Notes under the pieces: generated by a model
Told to the model about the DNA's origin: nothing
What the model saw: only the letters and a program-made list of their open reading frames with translations
Databases searched by the model: none
DNA from: Georgfuchsia toluolica
GTDB lineage: Bacteria > Pseudomonadota > Gammaproteobacteria > Burkholderiales > Rhodocyclaceae
NCBI RefSeq assembly: GCF_907163265.1
Contig: NZ_CAJQUM010000001.1
Coordinates: 372,001-436,000 of the forward strand
DNA length: 64,000 bases
Reading direction: 5' to 3'
Translations under genes and position numbers: made by a program
Shown here: one piece after another, positions 1 through 10,970 of the stretch
How positions within the stretch are numbered: the first letter of the stretch is position 1
Layout of the letters: each line of letters starts with the position of its first letter

Positions 1-442
1 CCGTGGTCACAATGCCGCTTTGGTCGCGCAACGCGGCGCTCAAGGTGTGCCAGGCCAGCGTGGCGCACTTCACCCGGGACGGGAATTCCCGCACGCCGCC
101 AAGCACTTCGAGTTTGCCCAATGTTGCGGCAGCCGGCGCTGTTTCTCCGGTCACCAGGGCGTGAAAGGCGGCGAACATGGCCTCCGCTTCGGCTTCCGTT
201 TTGCCTTTCAGCGCTTCTGTCATGAGCGAGGCGGCGGCGGTAGAAATGGCGCAGCCTTCGCCTTCGAACCCGAGGTCGCGAATGACGCCGTCGTCCATCT
301 TGAGGTAGACCGTCAGCTTGTCGCCGCATAGGGGATTGTAACCCTCGGCGCGATGGTTGGCCTGATCCAGCCTGCCGAAATTGCGCGGGTGGCGGCTGTG
401 GTCGATGATGACCTCCTGATACAGGTCGCGCAGGTCGCTCAT
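1..442 (-). CDS. sufU: SufU-type Fe-S scaffold / sulfur acceptor (3' end outside window)
   Basis: The reverse strand reads 147 codons from ATG at 442 and runs off the left edge. The protein begins MSDLRDLYQEVIIDHSRHP and matches the SufU/IscU-like fold. The metal and sulfur ligands are visible as Cys39 and Asp41 (NPLCGD), Cys64 (GEGCAIS) and Cys126 (VKCATLAW), the same spacing as the Cys-Asp-Cys-Cys zinc site of Bacillus SufU. In that family SufU accepts persulfide sulfur from SufS and passes it to SufBCD. It is the last visible gene of the SUF operon, 232 nt after sufS; a dispersed repeat fills that gap. No sufE is seen, so SufU is the likely SufS partner here. The C-terminus is not visible. 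Confidence 0.9.
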   Translation of the reverse strand, partial: MSDLRDLYQEVIIDHSRHPRNFGRLDQANHRAEGYNPLCGDKLTVYLKMDDGVIRDLGFEGEGCAISTAAASLMTEALKGKTEAEAEAMFAAFHALVTGETAPAAATLGKLEVLGGVREFPSRVKCATLAWHTLSAALRDQSGIVTT

Positions 443-489
443 AATTGTTCCTCTGCCGGGCCGCCCGCATTAACGCAAGGGAAATATGA

Positions 490-672
490 GCATACTCTCC
501 CATCCTCCCGCGCCTTTGGGACGGGGGAATTGGCGAAAAATTGCGAGCGAAGCGAGCCTGATAATCGCCTCCCCCGCGAGGGGGAGGATGGGAGGGGGCG
601 GGCGTTTCTGCTGCCTTTCCGGCCAAGAAACGAAGTCCACCATCGAAGCCACTTCTGTTTGTTTCTGGCTTG
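490..672 (-). repeat. dispersed intergenic repeat, family 1, copy A
   Basis: This sequence between sufS and sufU reappears inverted at about 9775-10062. Read on the minus strand, the shared blocks in order are a CCAGAAACAAACAGA-like start, GGCCGGAAA(A/G)GCAGCAG, CCCGCCCCCTCCCATCC, and CAGGCTCGCTTCGCTCGCAAT. Copy A also carries an internal palindrome of CTCCCCC / GGGGGAG type near 570-590. No open frame of interest lies in it. Confidence 0.75.
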
Positions 673-674
673 GG

Positions 675-1925
675 TCATGTAAACACCTCGCGTACCTTGG
701 CCAGCGCGGCGAACAGCGCATCGACTTCATGCCGCGTGTTGTACAGCGCGAACGAAGCGCGCACCGTGGCCGGCACGCCGAAATGCACCATTACCGGCAT
801 GGCGCAATGGTGGCCGCTGCGTACCGCCACGCCTTCGAGGTCGAGGATGGTGCCGACATCGTGCGCATGCACGCCGTCGAGGACGAAGGAGAGAATGCCC
901 GTCTTGTCGGCCGCGGTGCCGATCAGGCGCAGACCGGGTATTGCAGTCGCCAACCCGGTGGCATAGGCGAGCAGGTCGTGCTCGTGGGCCGCGACGTGTT
1001 CCAGCCCCAGCGCATCGAGATAGGCCATGGCGGCGCCGAGCGCGATGCCGCCGGCGATATTGGGCGTGCCGGCCTCGAATTTGTAGGGCAGGTCGTTGTA
1101 GGTGGTCCTGGCGAAAGTGACCTGCTTGATCATGTCGCCGCCGCCTTGCCAGGGCGGCATGGCGTTGAGCAGTGCCGCCTTGCCATAGAGCACGCCGATG
1201 CCGGTGGGGCCGTAGATCTTGTGCCCCGAAAAGGCGTAGAAATCGCAATCGAGATCCTGCACGTCCACCTTGAGATGCGGCACGGCCTGGGCGCCATCGA
1301 CCAGCACCACGGCGCCGCTGGCATGCGCCTGGGCGATCAGGCGCTTGACCGGGTTGATCGTTCCCAGTGCATTCGATAGATGGGTTATGGCGACCAGCCT
1401 GGTGCGCCGGCCGAGCCGGTGCTCGAATGCATCCGGCATCAGCTCGCCGCGGTCGTCGATCGGCACCACGCGCAATGCCGCACCGCTGCGTTCACACAGC
1501 AGTTGCCAGGGCACGATATTGGAATGGTGTTCCATCGCCGTGATCAGGATTTCGTCACCCGGTTGCAGGCGCTGGCCGTAGCTCGCCGCTACCAGGTTGA
1601 TGGCTTCGGTAGTGCCGCGCACGAACACGATTTCTTCGCGCCGTGCGGCATTGAGAAAGCGCTGGATGTAGTCGCGCGCGGCTTCGTAGGCGTCGGTAGC
1701 CTCCTGGCTCAGGCGATGCAGGCCGCGATGGATGTTGGCGTTGTACTCCTCGTAGTAGTGCGACTCGCAGTCGATGACGCTGCGCGGTTTCTGGCTGGTG
1801 GCGGCGTTGTCGAGATAGACCAGCGGCTTGTCATACACGCGGCGGCCGAGAATGGGGAAATCGCGCCGCACCCGTTCCACGTCAAAGGGCGGCGCAGCCT
1901 GCAGCATTGTAGATGGATCATTCAT
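675..1925 (-). CDS. sufS: Cysteine desulfurase SufS
   Basis: This 416-residue PLP enzyme releases sulfur from L-cysteine as an enzyme persulfide for Fe-S assembly. The PLP lysine is Lys236 in FSGHKIYGPTG, and the catalytic cysteine is Cys374 in RSGHHCAMP, the hallmark of group II (SufS) desulfurases. The N-terminal YLDNAATSQKP motif is also present. Length fits the family (about 405-420). The start ATG overlaps the sufD stop by 4 nt, an ATGA junction, so the two are translationally coupled. SufU downstream is its probable sulfur acceptor. Confidence 0.96.
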   Translation of the reverse strand: MNDPSTMLQAAPPFDVERVRRDFPILGRRVYDKPLVYLDNAATSQKPRSVIDCESHYYEEYNANIHRGLHRLSQEATDAYEAARDYIQRFLNAARREEIVFVRGTTEAINLVAASYGQRLQPGDEILITAMEHHSNIVPWQLLCERSGAALRVVPIDDRGELMPDAFEHRLGRRTRLVAITHLSNALGTINPVKRLIAQAHASGAVVLVDGAQAVPHLKVDVQDLDCDFYAFSGHKIYGPTGIGVLYGKAALLNAMPPWQGGGDMIKQVTFARTTYNDLPYKFEAGTPNIAGGIALGAAMAYLDALGLEHVAAHEHDLLAYATGLATAIPGLRLIGTAADKTGILSFVLDGVHAHDVGTILDLEGVAVRSGHHCAMPVMVHFGVPATVRASFALYNTRHEVDALFAALAKVREVFT

Positions 1926-3265
1926 GACAGCATCCCGCTTGATTGCGGCAGCCGCTCGCGCAGCAAGCGCTCGAGTTTGGCACGCAGTGGTGCCAGGGCG
2001 ACGCGGTTAGTCAACTCGGCGGCGAAGGCATAAGTCAGCAGAGCGCGCGCCGCCGCATCGTCCATACCGCGCGAGCGCAGATAAAAAATCTGATTGTCAT
2101 CGAGCTGGCCCACTGTGGCACCGTGGCTGCACTTGACGTCGTCGGCCCAGATTTCGAGCTGGGGCTTGGTGTCGACCTCGGCCTGCTCTGACAGCAGCAG
2201 GTTGTGGTTGGTCTGCAATGCGTCGCTGTGCTGCGCGCCGGGATGGACGATCACCTTGCCATTGAACACGGCGCGCGCTGCGCCGGAGAGCACGCCCTTG
2301 TAGAACTCGCGGCTGGTGCCGCGTGGCCGGTTGTGGTTGATGCTGGTGTGGTGATCGACATGCTGGCGGCCGTCGCCCATGTACAGTCCGGCGAGCGAGC
2401 ATTCGGCGCCTTCACCGTCGAGCGCGACGCTGATGTCGATGCGCGCCAGCGCGCCGCCGAAGGCATACGAAGCAGAGACGAAATGGCTGTCCTGCGACAG
2501 ACAGGCGTTGGTCGCGGCAATATGAAAGGCCTTGGCGCTTTCTTCCTGCAGTTTGTGGTGCTCGATGCTGGCGCCGCGTCCGGCTACGATATCGGTCGCG
2601 ATATTGGTGAAATACCTGGGCGCACCCAGCGCGACGTGATGCTCGACGATGCAGGCGCGGCTGTTCGCCTCGGCTACGACGAAGTTGCGCACATGAGTGG
2701 CCAAATTGTCCTGTGTGGCGACAAACAGCAAATGCAGCGGCGCATCGAGCACCGTGTCTTGCGCCAGATACAGATAGCTGCCGTCAATCATGCAGGCGGC
2801 ATTGAGCGCGGCAAAGCCGGACGAGTAGTCGCGGCTTTGCCGCGCGAGCAGGGTGTGCAGGGTTTCCGGTTCGCGCGCCAGCAGGTCGGCAATGCTGGCA
2901 ATAGTGATGCCCATGGGCAAGGCATTGATGCGCGAAAGCGTTGGCATGTGGCGGCCATCGACGAAGACCAGCAACTGTGCCTCGGGCAAGGCCAGGGCTT
3001 CGATCTGCTGTGTCGTCCCACGGGGATTTCCTTTGGTCATGACCGGCGGCGTGACATCAGACAGCAGCGAAAAACGGCCCTGTTCGATGCGCGCGACGCT
3101 GGTGTATTTCCAGTCCTCGTCGCGCAGCGTCGGAAAGCCGCGGGTGTGGAACTCCTCCATGGCTTCCGTGCGGATGCCGGCAAGCCAAGGCAAGCGTGAG
3201 CCGGGCAGGGCGGCCTTGGCGCGGCTGAACTCGTCCAGGTAATGGCCGGTTGCAGTGACATTCAT
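1922..3265 (-). CDS. sufD: SUF scaffold subunit SufD
   Basis: This 447-residue protein has the SufB/SufD beta-helix region in its C-terminal half, including the motif GAQHSDALQTNHNLLLS and the downstream VKCSHGATVGQLD, both typical of SufD. It forms the SufBC2D complex on which nascent clusters are built. It overlaps sufC by 4 nt upstream and sufS by 4 nt downstream, so sufC-sufD-sufS is one tightly coupled block. Length is within the usual 420-450 range. Start ATG at 3265 is supported by the overlap with the sufC end. Confidence 0.95.
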   Translation of the reverse strand: MNVTATGHYLDEFSRAKAALPGSRLPWLAGIRTEAMEEFHTRGFPTLRDEDWKYTSVARIEQGRFSLLSDVTPPVMTKGNPRGTTQQIEALALPEAQLLVFVDGRHMPTLSRINALPMGITIASIADLLAREPETLHTLLARQSRDYSSGFAALNAACMIDGSYLYLAQDTVLDAPLHLLFVATQDNLATHVRNFVVAEANSRACIVEHHVALGAPRYFTNIATDIVAGRGASIEHHKLQEESAKAFHIAATNACLSQDSHFVSASYAFGGALARIDISVALDGEGAECSLAGLYMGDGRQHVDHHTSINHNRPRGTSREFYKGVLSGAARAVFNGKVIVHPGAQHSDALQTNHNLLLSEQAEVDTKPQLEIWADDVKCSHGATVGQLDDNQIFYLRSRGMDDAAARALLTYAFAAELTNRVALAPLRAKLERLLRERLPQSSGMLS

Positions 3266-4032
3266 GGCGCGGCTCCTATCCGGCTGTCCTTGTCGGCATC
3301 AACCCAGCCATAGCCATGCTGTTCCAGTTCCAGTGCGAGGCCAGGTCCGCCCGACAGGGCGATGCGGCCCTGCGACAAGACATGCACCCGATCCGGCACG
3401 ATGTAGTTGAGCAGGCGCTGGTAATGCGTCACCAGGATGATGGCGCGATCCGGGCTGCGCATGCTCTGTATGCCATCGGCAACCACCTTGAGGGCGTCGA
3501 TGTCGAGGCCGGAGTCGGTTTCGTCGAGGATCGCGAGCCGCGGTTGCATCACCGCCATTTGCAGGATCTCGTTGCGTTTCTTCTCGCCGCCGGAGAAGCC
3601 CTGATTCACCGGGCGATAGAGCAATGCTTCATCCATGCCCATGAATTCGAGCTTGTCCCGGACCAGGGCCAGGAAATCCACGGCATCCAGTTCCGCTTCG
3701 CCACGATGCTTGCGCAGCGCATTCAAGGCGGCCTTGAGCAGATAGATGTTGGCCACGCCGGGAATTTCCACCGGATACTGGAAAGCGAGAAAGACGCCTT
3801 CGCGGGCGCGCTCTTCGGGCGCCAGAGTGAGCAGGTCGTGGCCCAGATAGCGCACTTCGCCCGCGGTCACGACATAGTTGTCGCGGCCCGCCAGAACCTG
3901 GGCCAGGGTGCTTTTGCCGGAGCCGTTGGGTCCCATCACGGCATGCACCTCGCCGGCCTTTACCGTGAGATCGATGCCGCGCAGGATGGGTTTGTTGTCG
4001 ATGCTGACGTGAAGGTTCCTGATCTCAAGCAT
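3262..4032 (-). CDS. sufC: SUF complex ATPase SufC
   Basis: This 256-residue ABC-type ATPase has Walker A GPNGSGKSTL near residues 34-43, the ABC signature FSGGEKKRNEI, and Walker B AILDETDSGLD. The FSGGEKKRNE form and ETDSGLD are diagnostic of SufC. It is cytoplasmic and drives conformational change of SufB/SufD during cluster assembly. It lies 11 nt after sufB and overlaps sufD by 4 nt. Nothing is missing from the catalytic set. Confidence 0.97.
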   Translation of the reverse strand: MLEIRNLHVSIDNKPILRGIDLTVKAGEVHAVMGPNGSGKSTLAQVLAGRDNYVVTAGEVRYLGHDLLTLAPEERAREGVFLAFQYPVEIPGVANIYLLKAALNALRKHRGEAELDAVDFLALVRDKLEFMGMDEALLYRPVNQGFSGGEKKRNEILQMAVMQPRLAILDETDSGLDIDALKVVADGIQSMRSPDRAIILVTHYQRLLNYIVPDRVHVLSQGRIALSGGPGLALELEQHGYGWVDADKDSRIGAAP

Positions 4033-4043
4033 GATTTACCTCG

Positions 4044-5486
<1,443 letters not shown>

Positions 5487-5500
5487 TTGCCTTTCCTCGC

Positions 5501-5917
5501 TTATCGGCGTCCGCCAGGCGACCGGTTCATGTCGGCCAGCGTTACCCCATCCAGAGTTTGGCGAATCACGTTGTTGAGTTGGCGCCAGTTGTTACGTATC
5601 GAGCATCCGGCTTCCCGAGCGCACAAATCTTTCCCCACCACGCATTCGGTGACGCCGAGCGGACCTTCCATGGCGTCGATCACTTCGGCGATGGAGATCT
5701 GTTCCGGGGGGCGCGCCAGCAGGTAACCGCCATTTGTTCCCCGCCGCGACTGCACCAGCCCACGCCGCGCCAGTATCTTCAGAATCTTGCTGGCGGAAGG
5801 TGCCGCTATCCCGAGTGCCGCGGCCATCCGGGCCACGCTGTAAATATCTTCAGGTTTCTTCGCCATGTAGGACAGGATCACGGTGCTGTAGTCGGTCAGT
5901 TTGCTCAGTCGCAACAT
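5501..5917 (-). CDS. Rrf2-family Fe-S regulator of the SUF operon (IscR/SufR-like)
   Basis: This 138-residue Rrf2 winged-helix protein starts [20 protein letters not shown]. The DNA-reading region [20 protein letters not shown] is followed by three cysteines, Cys92, Cys99 and Cys105, in the C-X6-C-X5-C pattern used by IscR to bind [2Fe-2S]. The start is supported by GGAG 9 nt upstream. It heads the SUF operon, and a 25-nt IscR-type inverted repeat lies 23 nt upstream of its start. Autoregulated Fe-S-sensing control of suf is inferred from family knowledge and this layout. Whether it is named iscR or sufR is a matter of nomenclature. Confidence 0.93.
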   Translation of the reverse strand: MLRLSKLTDYSTVILSYMAKKPEDIYSVARMAAALGIAAPSASKILKILARRGLVQSRRGTNGGYLLARPPEQISIAEVIDAMEGPLGVTECVVGKDLCAREAGCSIRNNWRQLNNVIRQTLDGVTLADMNRSPGGRR

Positions 5918-5939
5918 AAGTAATAACTCCTTGGTCTCA

Positions 5940-5964
5940 ATATAGACCTATTTTGGTCCAATAT
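5940..5964. promoter_or_regulatory. IscR type 1-like operator upstream of the SUF operon
   Basis: On the minus strand the 25-nt imperfect palindrome has arms ATATTGGACC and AGGTCTATAT around AAAAT. It has the same length and ATA...GAC...GTC...TAT layout as the type 1 IscR box, with GGACC in place of the usual YGACT. It sits just upstream of the Rrf2 gene, where a promoter would be expected. Confidence 0.7.
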
Positions 5965-6027
5965 AGTTCCGCTTGATGCTGAAGCGACCTATAGTGGGAA
6001 ATGTCAATACGCCATGGAAGGCTTCCC

Positions 6028-7409
6028 ATGCGCTGCGGAATAATGCTGTTGCTGACAGGGTTACTGTGGCCCAACTGCGCCTGGGCCAAGGCCGCAACGG
6101 TGCTTGTCCTCGTCATCAACGGAGCGATCGGTCCGGCGACGGCGGATTACGTCCATCGCGGCCTGGCGCGCGCCGCTGGGGCGCAAGCGCAACTGGTGGT
6201 GCTGGAGATGGATACGCCGGGCGGACTCGATACCTCGATGCGCGACATCATCCAGGACATTATTGCCGCGCCGATTCCGGTGGCGACCTATGTTGCCCAA
6301 GTGGGGCGCGTGCCGCCAGCGCCGGCACCTATATCCTCTATGCCAGCCATATCGCCGCCATGGCGCCAGCCACCAACCTGGGCGCGGCGACGCCGATCCA
6401 GATCGGCGGCATGCCCGATGTGGTGGGCAAGAGCAAGGATGAAAAAGCGGACAAAAAGAAACCTGACGGAAAATCAGATGCAGATGGCGCGAAGTCCGAT
6501 GACAATGAACCACTCGACCTGTCCAGCACCCTGGCGCGCAAACAGGTACACGATGCCGCAGCCTATATTCGCAGTTTGGCGCAGATGCGCGGCCGCAATG
6601 CCGAATGGGCGGAGCGCGCCGTGCTCGACGCGGCCAGCCTCTCTGCCGCGGAAGCGCTCAAGTTGAACGTGATCAATCTGATCGCCGCTGACGTACCGGA
6701 TCTGCTGAAGCAGTTGAACGGGCGCAAGATCGTCGCAGCAGGCAGGGAACACAAGCTCGACACCGGCTCGGCGACAGTCGAGACGTTGGCGCAGGACTGG
6801 CGCACCAGATTCCTGTCCATCATCACCGAACCCAGCATCGCCTACATACTGCTGCTGGTCGGGCTCTATGCAATCGTGTTTGAACTGACCAACCCGGGCC
6901 TGATGTTGCCCGGCGTCGCCGGCACGATCTGCATACTGATTGCGCTATATGCGTTCCACCTGCTACCAGTGAACTACGCCGGGCTGGCATTGATCGTACT
7001 GGGTATTGGCTTCATGGTGGCGGAAGTGTTTTTCCCTGTTTATGGGTCGCTCGCCATCGGTGGGGTGATCGCTTTCGTGATCGGATCGGTGATATTGATC
7101 GATACCGATGCGGTGGCTCATGGCATCCCTTGGGGGCTGATTGGCGGATTCGCCGCGGCAAGCCTCGGCTTACTGGCGACCATGGTCGGCATGGCGCTCA
7201 AGGCGCGGCGACTGCCGGTGGTGAGTGGACGCGAAGAACTGATCGGCAGTATCGGCGAGGTAGTGGAAGATTGCGCCGGCAACGGTTGGGCACGTATTCA
7301 CGGCGAAGTCTGGCGGATACGCAGTCATGTTCCACTCAAGGCAGACCAGCGGGTACGCGTGGTGCGGATGCTCGACCTGGTGCTTGAGGTGGTTCCGGAA
7401 TCTGATTGA
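6028..7409 (+). pseudogene. nfeD: NfeD-type membrane protease, frameshifted near codon 90
   Basis: The reading frame starting at ATG 6028 (GGAAGG 6 nt upstream) gives a signal peptide (MLLLTGLLWPNCAWA) and the NfeD protease start with MDTPGGLDTSM. It then loses the frame at the CCC run 6296-6298. The following frame picks up exactly at the family sequence SGARAASAGTYILYASH with the catalytic serine, then RKQVHDAAAYIRS with the probable catalytic lysine. Four to five membrane segments and a C-terminal OB-like NfeD domain follow, ending at 7409. One extra C in the run would restore the expected VAPSGARAA. The downstream frame is open back to 5973 but would lack the signal peptide. Either a true inactivating deletion or a sequencing error. 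Confidence 0.85.
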
Positions 7410-7420
7410 ATGACGCAACG

Positions 7421-8182
7421 TCAGGGCTTGGGTCTGTCAAGGAAAGGTTTTACCAGATCCATCGGCAGGGGAAAGACGATGGTCGTGTTCTTGTCGGCGC
7501 CGATCACCGTCAGGGTTTCCAGATAACGCAACTGGATCGCCTGCGGCTCCTGCGCCAGGATTTTGGCGGCTTCGAACAGTTTTTCCGCAGCCTGCAATTC
7601 GCCCTCGGCATGGATCACCTTGGCGCGCCGCTCGCGTTCCGCTTCTGCCTGTCTGGCAATGGCCCGGATCATGGATTCGGTGAGGTCGACCTGCTTGATT
7701 TCGACGTTGGCAACCTTGATTCCCCACGAATCGGTTTGCGCATCGAGGGATTCCCGAATGTCCTGATTCAGTTTCTCCCGCTCCGCCAGCATATCGTCCA
7801 GACTGTGCTTGCCCAGCACCGAGCGCAGCATGGTCTGCGCCAATTGACTGGTGGCATTGAGGTAATCCTCCACCTGGATGATCGCCTTTTGGGGATCGAC
7901 GATGCGGAAATACACCACGGCGCTGACTTTCACCGACACGTTGTCGCGCGAGATCACATCCTGGGTCGGCACTTCAAGTACCACGGTGCGAAGGTCCACT
8001 CTCACTACTTGCTGCACGGCCGGGATGATGATGACCAGTCCCGGCCCTTTCACCATCCAGAAGCGCCCCAGGGTGAACACGACGCCACGCTCATACTCGC
8101 GAAAAATCCGGATTGCGGAAGCCAGGAAGGCGATTACCACAAACACCGCAAAGAGCGCAAACAAATCGAATTCAGAGAACAT
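7421..8182 (-). CDS. Slipin / stomatin-like SPFH-domain protein
   Basis: This 253-residue protein has one N-terminal membrane helix (about residues 3-22) followed by an SPFH/band 7 domain, with [13 protein letters not shown], the [12 protein letters not shown] segment and [17 protein letters not shown] typical of slipins. Slipins oligomerise at the membrane and are substrates and partners of NfeD proteases. RBS AAAGGAG lies 8 nt upstream of ATG 8182. Its nfeD partner lies immediately next to it but converges tail to tail with an 11-nt gap, rather than forming the usual same-strand operon. Confidence 0.93.
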   Translation of the reverse strand: MFSEFDLFALFAVFVVIAFLASAIRIFREYERGVVFTLGRFWMVKGPGLVIIIPAVQQVVRVDLRTVVLEVPTQDVISRDNVSVKVSAVVYFRIVDPQKAIIQVEDYLNATSQLAQTMLRSVLGKHSLDDMLAEREKLNQDIRESLDAQTDSWGIKVANVEIKQVDLTESMIRAIARQAEAERERRAKVIHAEGELQAAEKLFEAAKILAQEPQAIQLRYLETLTVIGADKNTTIVFPLPMDLVKPFLDRPKP

Positions 8183-8317
8183 TTCGGGTCTCCTTTCGTC
8201 GGATCGCTTCGGTGCAACTATTTCAAGAACGCGATCCGCCTATGCCTATCAATTATAGATGCCCGCGCAAAATTAACCAGTTAGCCCGCACCGGTCATTG
8301 TCTGAGTCGATTTCGGT

Positions 8318-9049
8318 TCAGGTTTCGCCTAGCAGACGCCATTGGCCCTGCTTCAATACTTCGAGCGGCTGGAAATTGACCTTGTAGGCCATCTTGCGGC
8401 TGCCCTTGATCCAGTAGCCCAGATACAGATAGGGCAGATGCAGGTGTTGGCATTGCCCGATCTGCCACAGGATCGAATAGGTGCCCAGGCTCGCGTTCGG
8501 CAGATCCGGATCGTAGAAGGTATAGACGGAGGAGAGGCCATCGCTCAGGAGGTCGATGATGCTGACCATGCGCAGTTCGCCGTTTTCGCGGAACTCGATC
8601 AGGCGGCTATTGACGTGGCTTTGCAGCAGGAAATGGGCGTACTGATCGCGGTTGTCCTGATCCATGCCGCCGCCCTGATGGCGCACCGCCTGGTAGCGCT
8701 GGTAGAGCTGATAGTGTTCTTCGCGAAAGATCATCGAGCGCTCGTCCGCTTTCAGATTGGCGTGGCGCTGCAGCGTGCGGCGCTGGGTGCGGTTGGGACG
8801 AAAGCTCTCCACCGGCACGCGCGCCGGCTGGCATTCGTGACAGGCGCCGCAATGCGGCCGGTAGGTGAACACGCCGCTGCGGCGGAAGCCGGCGCGCACC
8901 AGTTGGCCGTAGGTGTCCTCGTCGATCAGGTGGGTCGGCGTCGCGACTTGCGACCTTGCGATGCGGCCGGGCAGATAGGAGCAGCCGTAGGGGGCCGTTG
9001 CATAAAACTGCAGCAGCGGGAATAGCGGCAGGTCGTTAAGCAATGCCAT
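8318..9049 (-). CDS. bpt: Aspartate/glutamate leucyltransferase Bpt
   Basis: This 243-residue enzyme transfers leucine from Leu-tRNA to proteins with N-terminal Asp or Glu, tagging them for ClpSAP degradation. It resembles arginyltransferase (ATE) in both halves: YGCSYLPGR and [13 protein letters not shown] in the N-terminal half, and [18 protein letters not shown] in the C-terminal half. The start is placed at ATG 9049 ([16 protein letters not shown], the usual N-terminus) with AAGGA 6 nt upstream. A 30-codon upstream extension is not family-like. It overlaps the end of aat by 14 nt, coupling both N-end rule transferases. Confidence 0.93.
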   Translation of the reverse strand: MALLNDLPLFPLLQFYATAPYGCSYLPGRIARSQVATPTHLIDEDTYGQLVRAGFRRSGVFTYRPHCGACHECQPARVPVESFRPNRTQRRTLQRHANLKADERSMIFREEHYQLYQRYQAVRHQGGGMDQDNRDQYAHFLLQSHVNSRLIEFRENGELRMVSIIDLLSDGLSSVYTFYDPDLPNASLGTYSILWQIGQCQHLHLPYLYLGYWIKGSRKMAYKVNFQPLEVLKQGQWRLLGET

Positions 9050-9764
9050 GCTGTTCCTTGCGAAAGCAGTCGCGTATTCCATCGGTAGGCCACGGTCCCG
9101 GCGCAGCGCCGCTGTCGACAAGCGTTGCCAGCACGACAATGAAGTCGCGGCGGGGAATCGGGTGGGCGCCGAGCGAGGTGAGATGGGTGGTTTCCATTTG
9201 GCAATCTATTATGCCGAAATCGCGCCGCTGCAGATATATGCAGAGGTGGGCGAGCGCGATTTTTGATGCGTCGTTGACACAACTGAACATCGATTCGCCG
9301 AAGAAGGCGCGGCCCAGGGCGACGCCATAGAGGCCGCCCGCCAGGCGGCCATCAATCCAGGTCTCGACGCTGTGCGCGTAGCCGAGTTGATGCAGGCGTA
9401 GATACGCTTGCTGCATTTCCGCGGTGATCCAGGTGCCATGCTGGCCCCGGCGCGGCGCCGTGGCACAGGCATGGATGACCTCGCCGCAGGCGCTGTCGAG
9501 CCGTACCTCGTAATCGGCATTGCGCAGTGTGCGCGCCAGCGAGCGCGAAATTTTCAGTTCGTTGGGATGCAGCACCATGCGCGGATCGGGGCTCCACCAC
9601 AGGATCGGATCGCCCGGCGAATACCAGGGAAAGATGCCGTGGTGGTAAGCCGCGAGCAGCCTCTGTGGCGAGAGGTCGCCGCCCGCGGCCAGCAGTCCCG
9701 GTGGATCGGCCAATGCCTTGATTACGGGCGGGAAGGCGATTTCAGCGCCAAGCCAGGGGATCAT
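9036..9764 (-). CDS. aat: Leucyl/phenylalanyl-tRNA-protein transferase Aat
   Basis: This 242-residue enzyme adds Leu or Phe to proteins with N-terminal Arg or Lys. The family core is clear: [40 protein letters not shown], and later [18 protein letters not shown] and [17 protein letters not shown]. The start is placed at ATG 9764 ([13 protein letters not shown]). The longer open frame upstream runs through a dispersed repeat and is not protein-like. With bpt it forms a two-gene N-end rule operon. Confidence 0.95.
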   Translation of the reverse strand: MIPWLGAEIAFPPVIKALADPPGLLAAGGDLSPQRLLAAYHHGIFPWYSPGDPILWWSPDPRMVLHPNELKISRSLARTLRNADYEVRLDSACGEVIHACATAPRRGQHGTWITAEMQQAYLRLHQLGYAHSVETWIDGRLAGGLYGVALGRAFFGESMFSCVNDASKIALAHLCIYLQRRDFGIIDCQMETTHLTSLGAHPIPRRDFIVVLATLVDSGAAPGPWPTDGIRDCFRKEQHGIA

Positions 9765-9774
9765 GCTAAACCGG

Positions 9775-10062
9775 CCAAGCCTGGAACCAAACAGATGTGA
9801 CTTCCATAAGGGCGTCATTGCCTGGCCGGAAAAGCAGCAGTAACACCCGCCCCCTCCCATCCACCCGGGGCGGGCTTTGCACAGCCGGCCCGCTGCGGCG
9901 GCGCAAAGCAGTGCTTTGCGAAACCCCGTTTTCGCCCTCCTCACGGGACAAGCCCGAAGGGCGCAAGACGCCGCGCAGCGGCGGTGCCGAGCGCAGCAAG
10001 GGATGGGCCGTAGGCCCACAGAGGTGACTTTCAGGCTCGCTTCGCTCGCAATTTATTACCAA
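9775..10062 (+). repeat. dispersed intergenic repeat, family 1, copy B
   Basis: This fills most of the 312-nt gap between aat and murI. It shares with the repeat at 490-672 (opposite orientation) GGCCGGAAAAGCAGCAG, CCCGCCCCCTCCCATCC and CAGGCTCGCTTCGCTCGCAA in the same order. It is about 100 nt longer because of a middle stretch rich in GC palindromes (about 9880-10020). No gene is apparent. Confidence 0.75.
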
Positions 10063-10076
10063 GTTTGACATGACAG

Positions 10077-10862
10077 TCACAACACAAGATTTTGTGCTGG
10101 GTGGGCGATGCGCGGCGTTAACCAATCGAGGCCGAGCCGAGGCAGGGCAGCTTGCAGGTCTTCCGCGTTGGCGCTGGCGAAAAGCAGGAGTCGCGCATCG
10201 CCTGCGTTCGGTCGCATGGCAAGTCGTGAGACTTGTTGTGCCACGGCGTCAGCAACATCGACCAGTTCCGCGCGTGACGACAACAGCGGTTTCAGCACGG
10301 GCGCCAGAAATGAATAGTGCGTGCAGCCCAGTACCAGTTGGTCGATGCCGCGTTCCAGCAGCGGCAGGATTTTCGCGGCGGCTTCCGCCATGAAAACGGG
10401 ATCGTCGAGATGCAGCCGCTCCACCCGCGTCGCCCAGCCGGGACAGGGCTCGATATGGACATTGACCGAATCCGCATGATCGCGGATGAGGCGCGCCAGG
10501 CGTTCGCTCCTAGCCGTCGATTCGGTGGCGAGAACGGCGATGTGCCGGCTTTTCGAGGCCGCCACGGCAGGCTTGACGCCAGGCTCGACGCCGACGATCG
10601 GGATGTCAGCATGCTGACTGCGCAGCGCTGAGACTGCCGCCGCCGTGGCGGTATTGCAGGCCACGACAATGACATCGCAGCGCATTGCCGCCAGATGTCC
10701 GCCGATGGCGAGCACGCGACTGCGGATGAACTCGTCGCTCCTGGAGCCGTAGGGAACATGGGCGGTGTCGGCAAAGTAGACGAGATCCGCCTGCGGCAAT
10801 GCGCGCGCGATGGCGGCCAACACCGAAAGTCCACCGAGACCGGAGTCGAAGATGCCGATCAT
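10077..10862 (-). CDS. murI: Glutamate racemase
   Basis: This 261-residue enzyme converts L- to D-glutamate for peptidoglycan. The N-terminus MIGIFDSGLGGLSVL is the family signature. The two catalytic cysteines are in VVACNTATAAA and VLGCTHYSFL. The length is typical. It is transcribed leftward after the fumarase gene, with a CACAGAG palindrome in the gap between them. Cytoplasmic; no anomaly seen. Confidence 0.96.
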   Translation of the reverse strand: MIGIFDSGLGGLSVLAAIARALPQADLVYFADTAHVPYGSRSDEFIRSRVLAIGGHLAAMRCDVIVVACNTATAAAVSALRSQHADIPIVGVEPGVKPAVAASKSRHIAVLATESTARSERLARLIRDHADSVNVHIEPCPGWATRVERLHLDDPVFMAEAAAKILPLLERGIDQLVLGCTHYSFLAPVLKPLLSSRAELVDVADAVAQQVSRLAMRPNAGDARLLLFASANAEDLQAALPRLGLDWLTPRIAHPAQNLVL

Positions 10863-10873
10863 GGAGAAAAGCT

Positions 10874-10960
10874 ATTTGCCACAGAGGACACAGAGTTCAC
10901 AGAAGAAAACCATCAAAGTTCTTGCCTTTCTCCGTGTCCTCTGTGAACTCTGTGGCTAAA
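10874..10960. repeat. CACAGAG palindromic repeat, copy 1
   Basis: The left arm GCCACAGAGGACACAGAG near 10878 is answered by the right arm CCTCTGTGAACTCTGTGGC ending at 10956, so the transcript can fold into a long hairpin. It lies between the fumarase stop and the murI start. Related copies are at 30685-30780 and 52664-52795. Confidence 0.8.
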
Positions 10961-10970
10961 GGTTTTGAAT

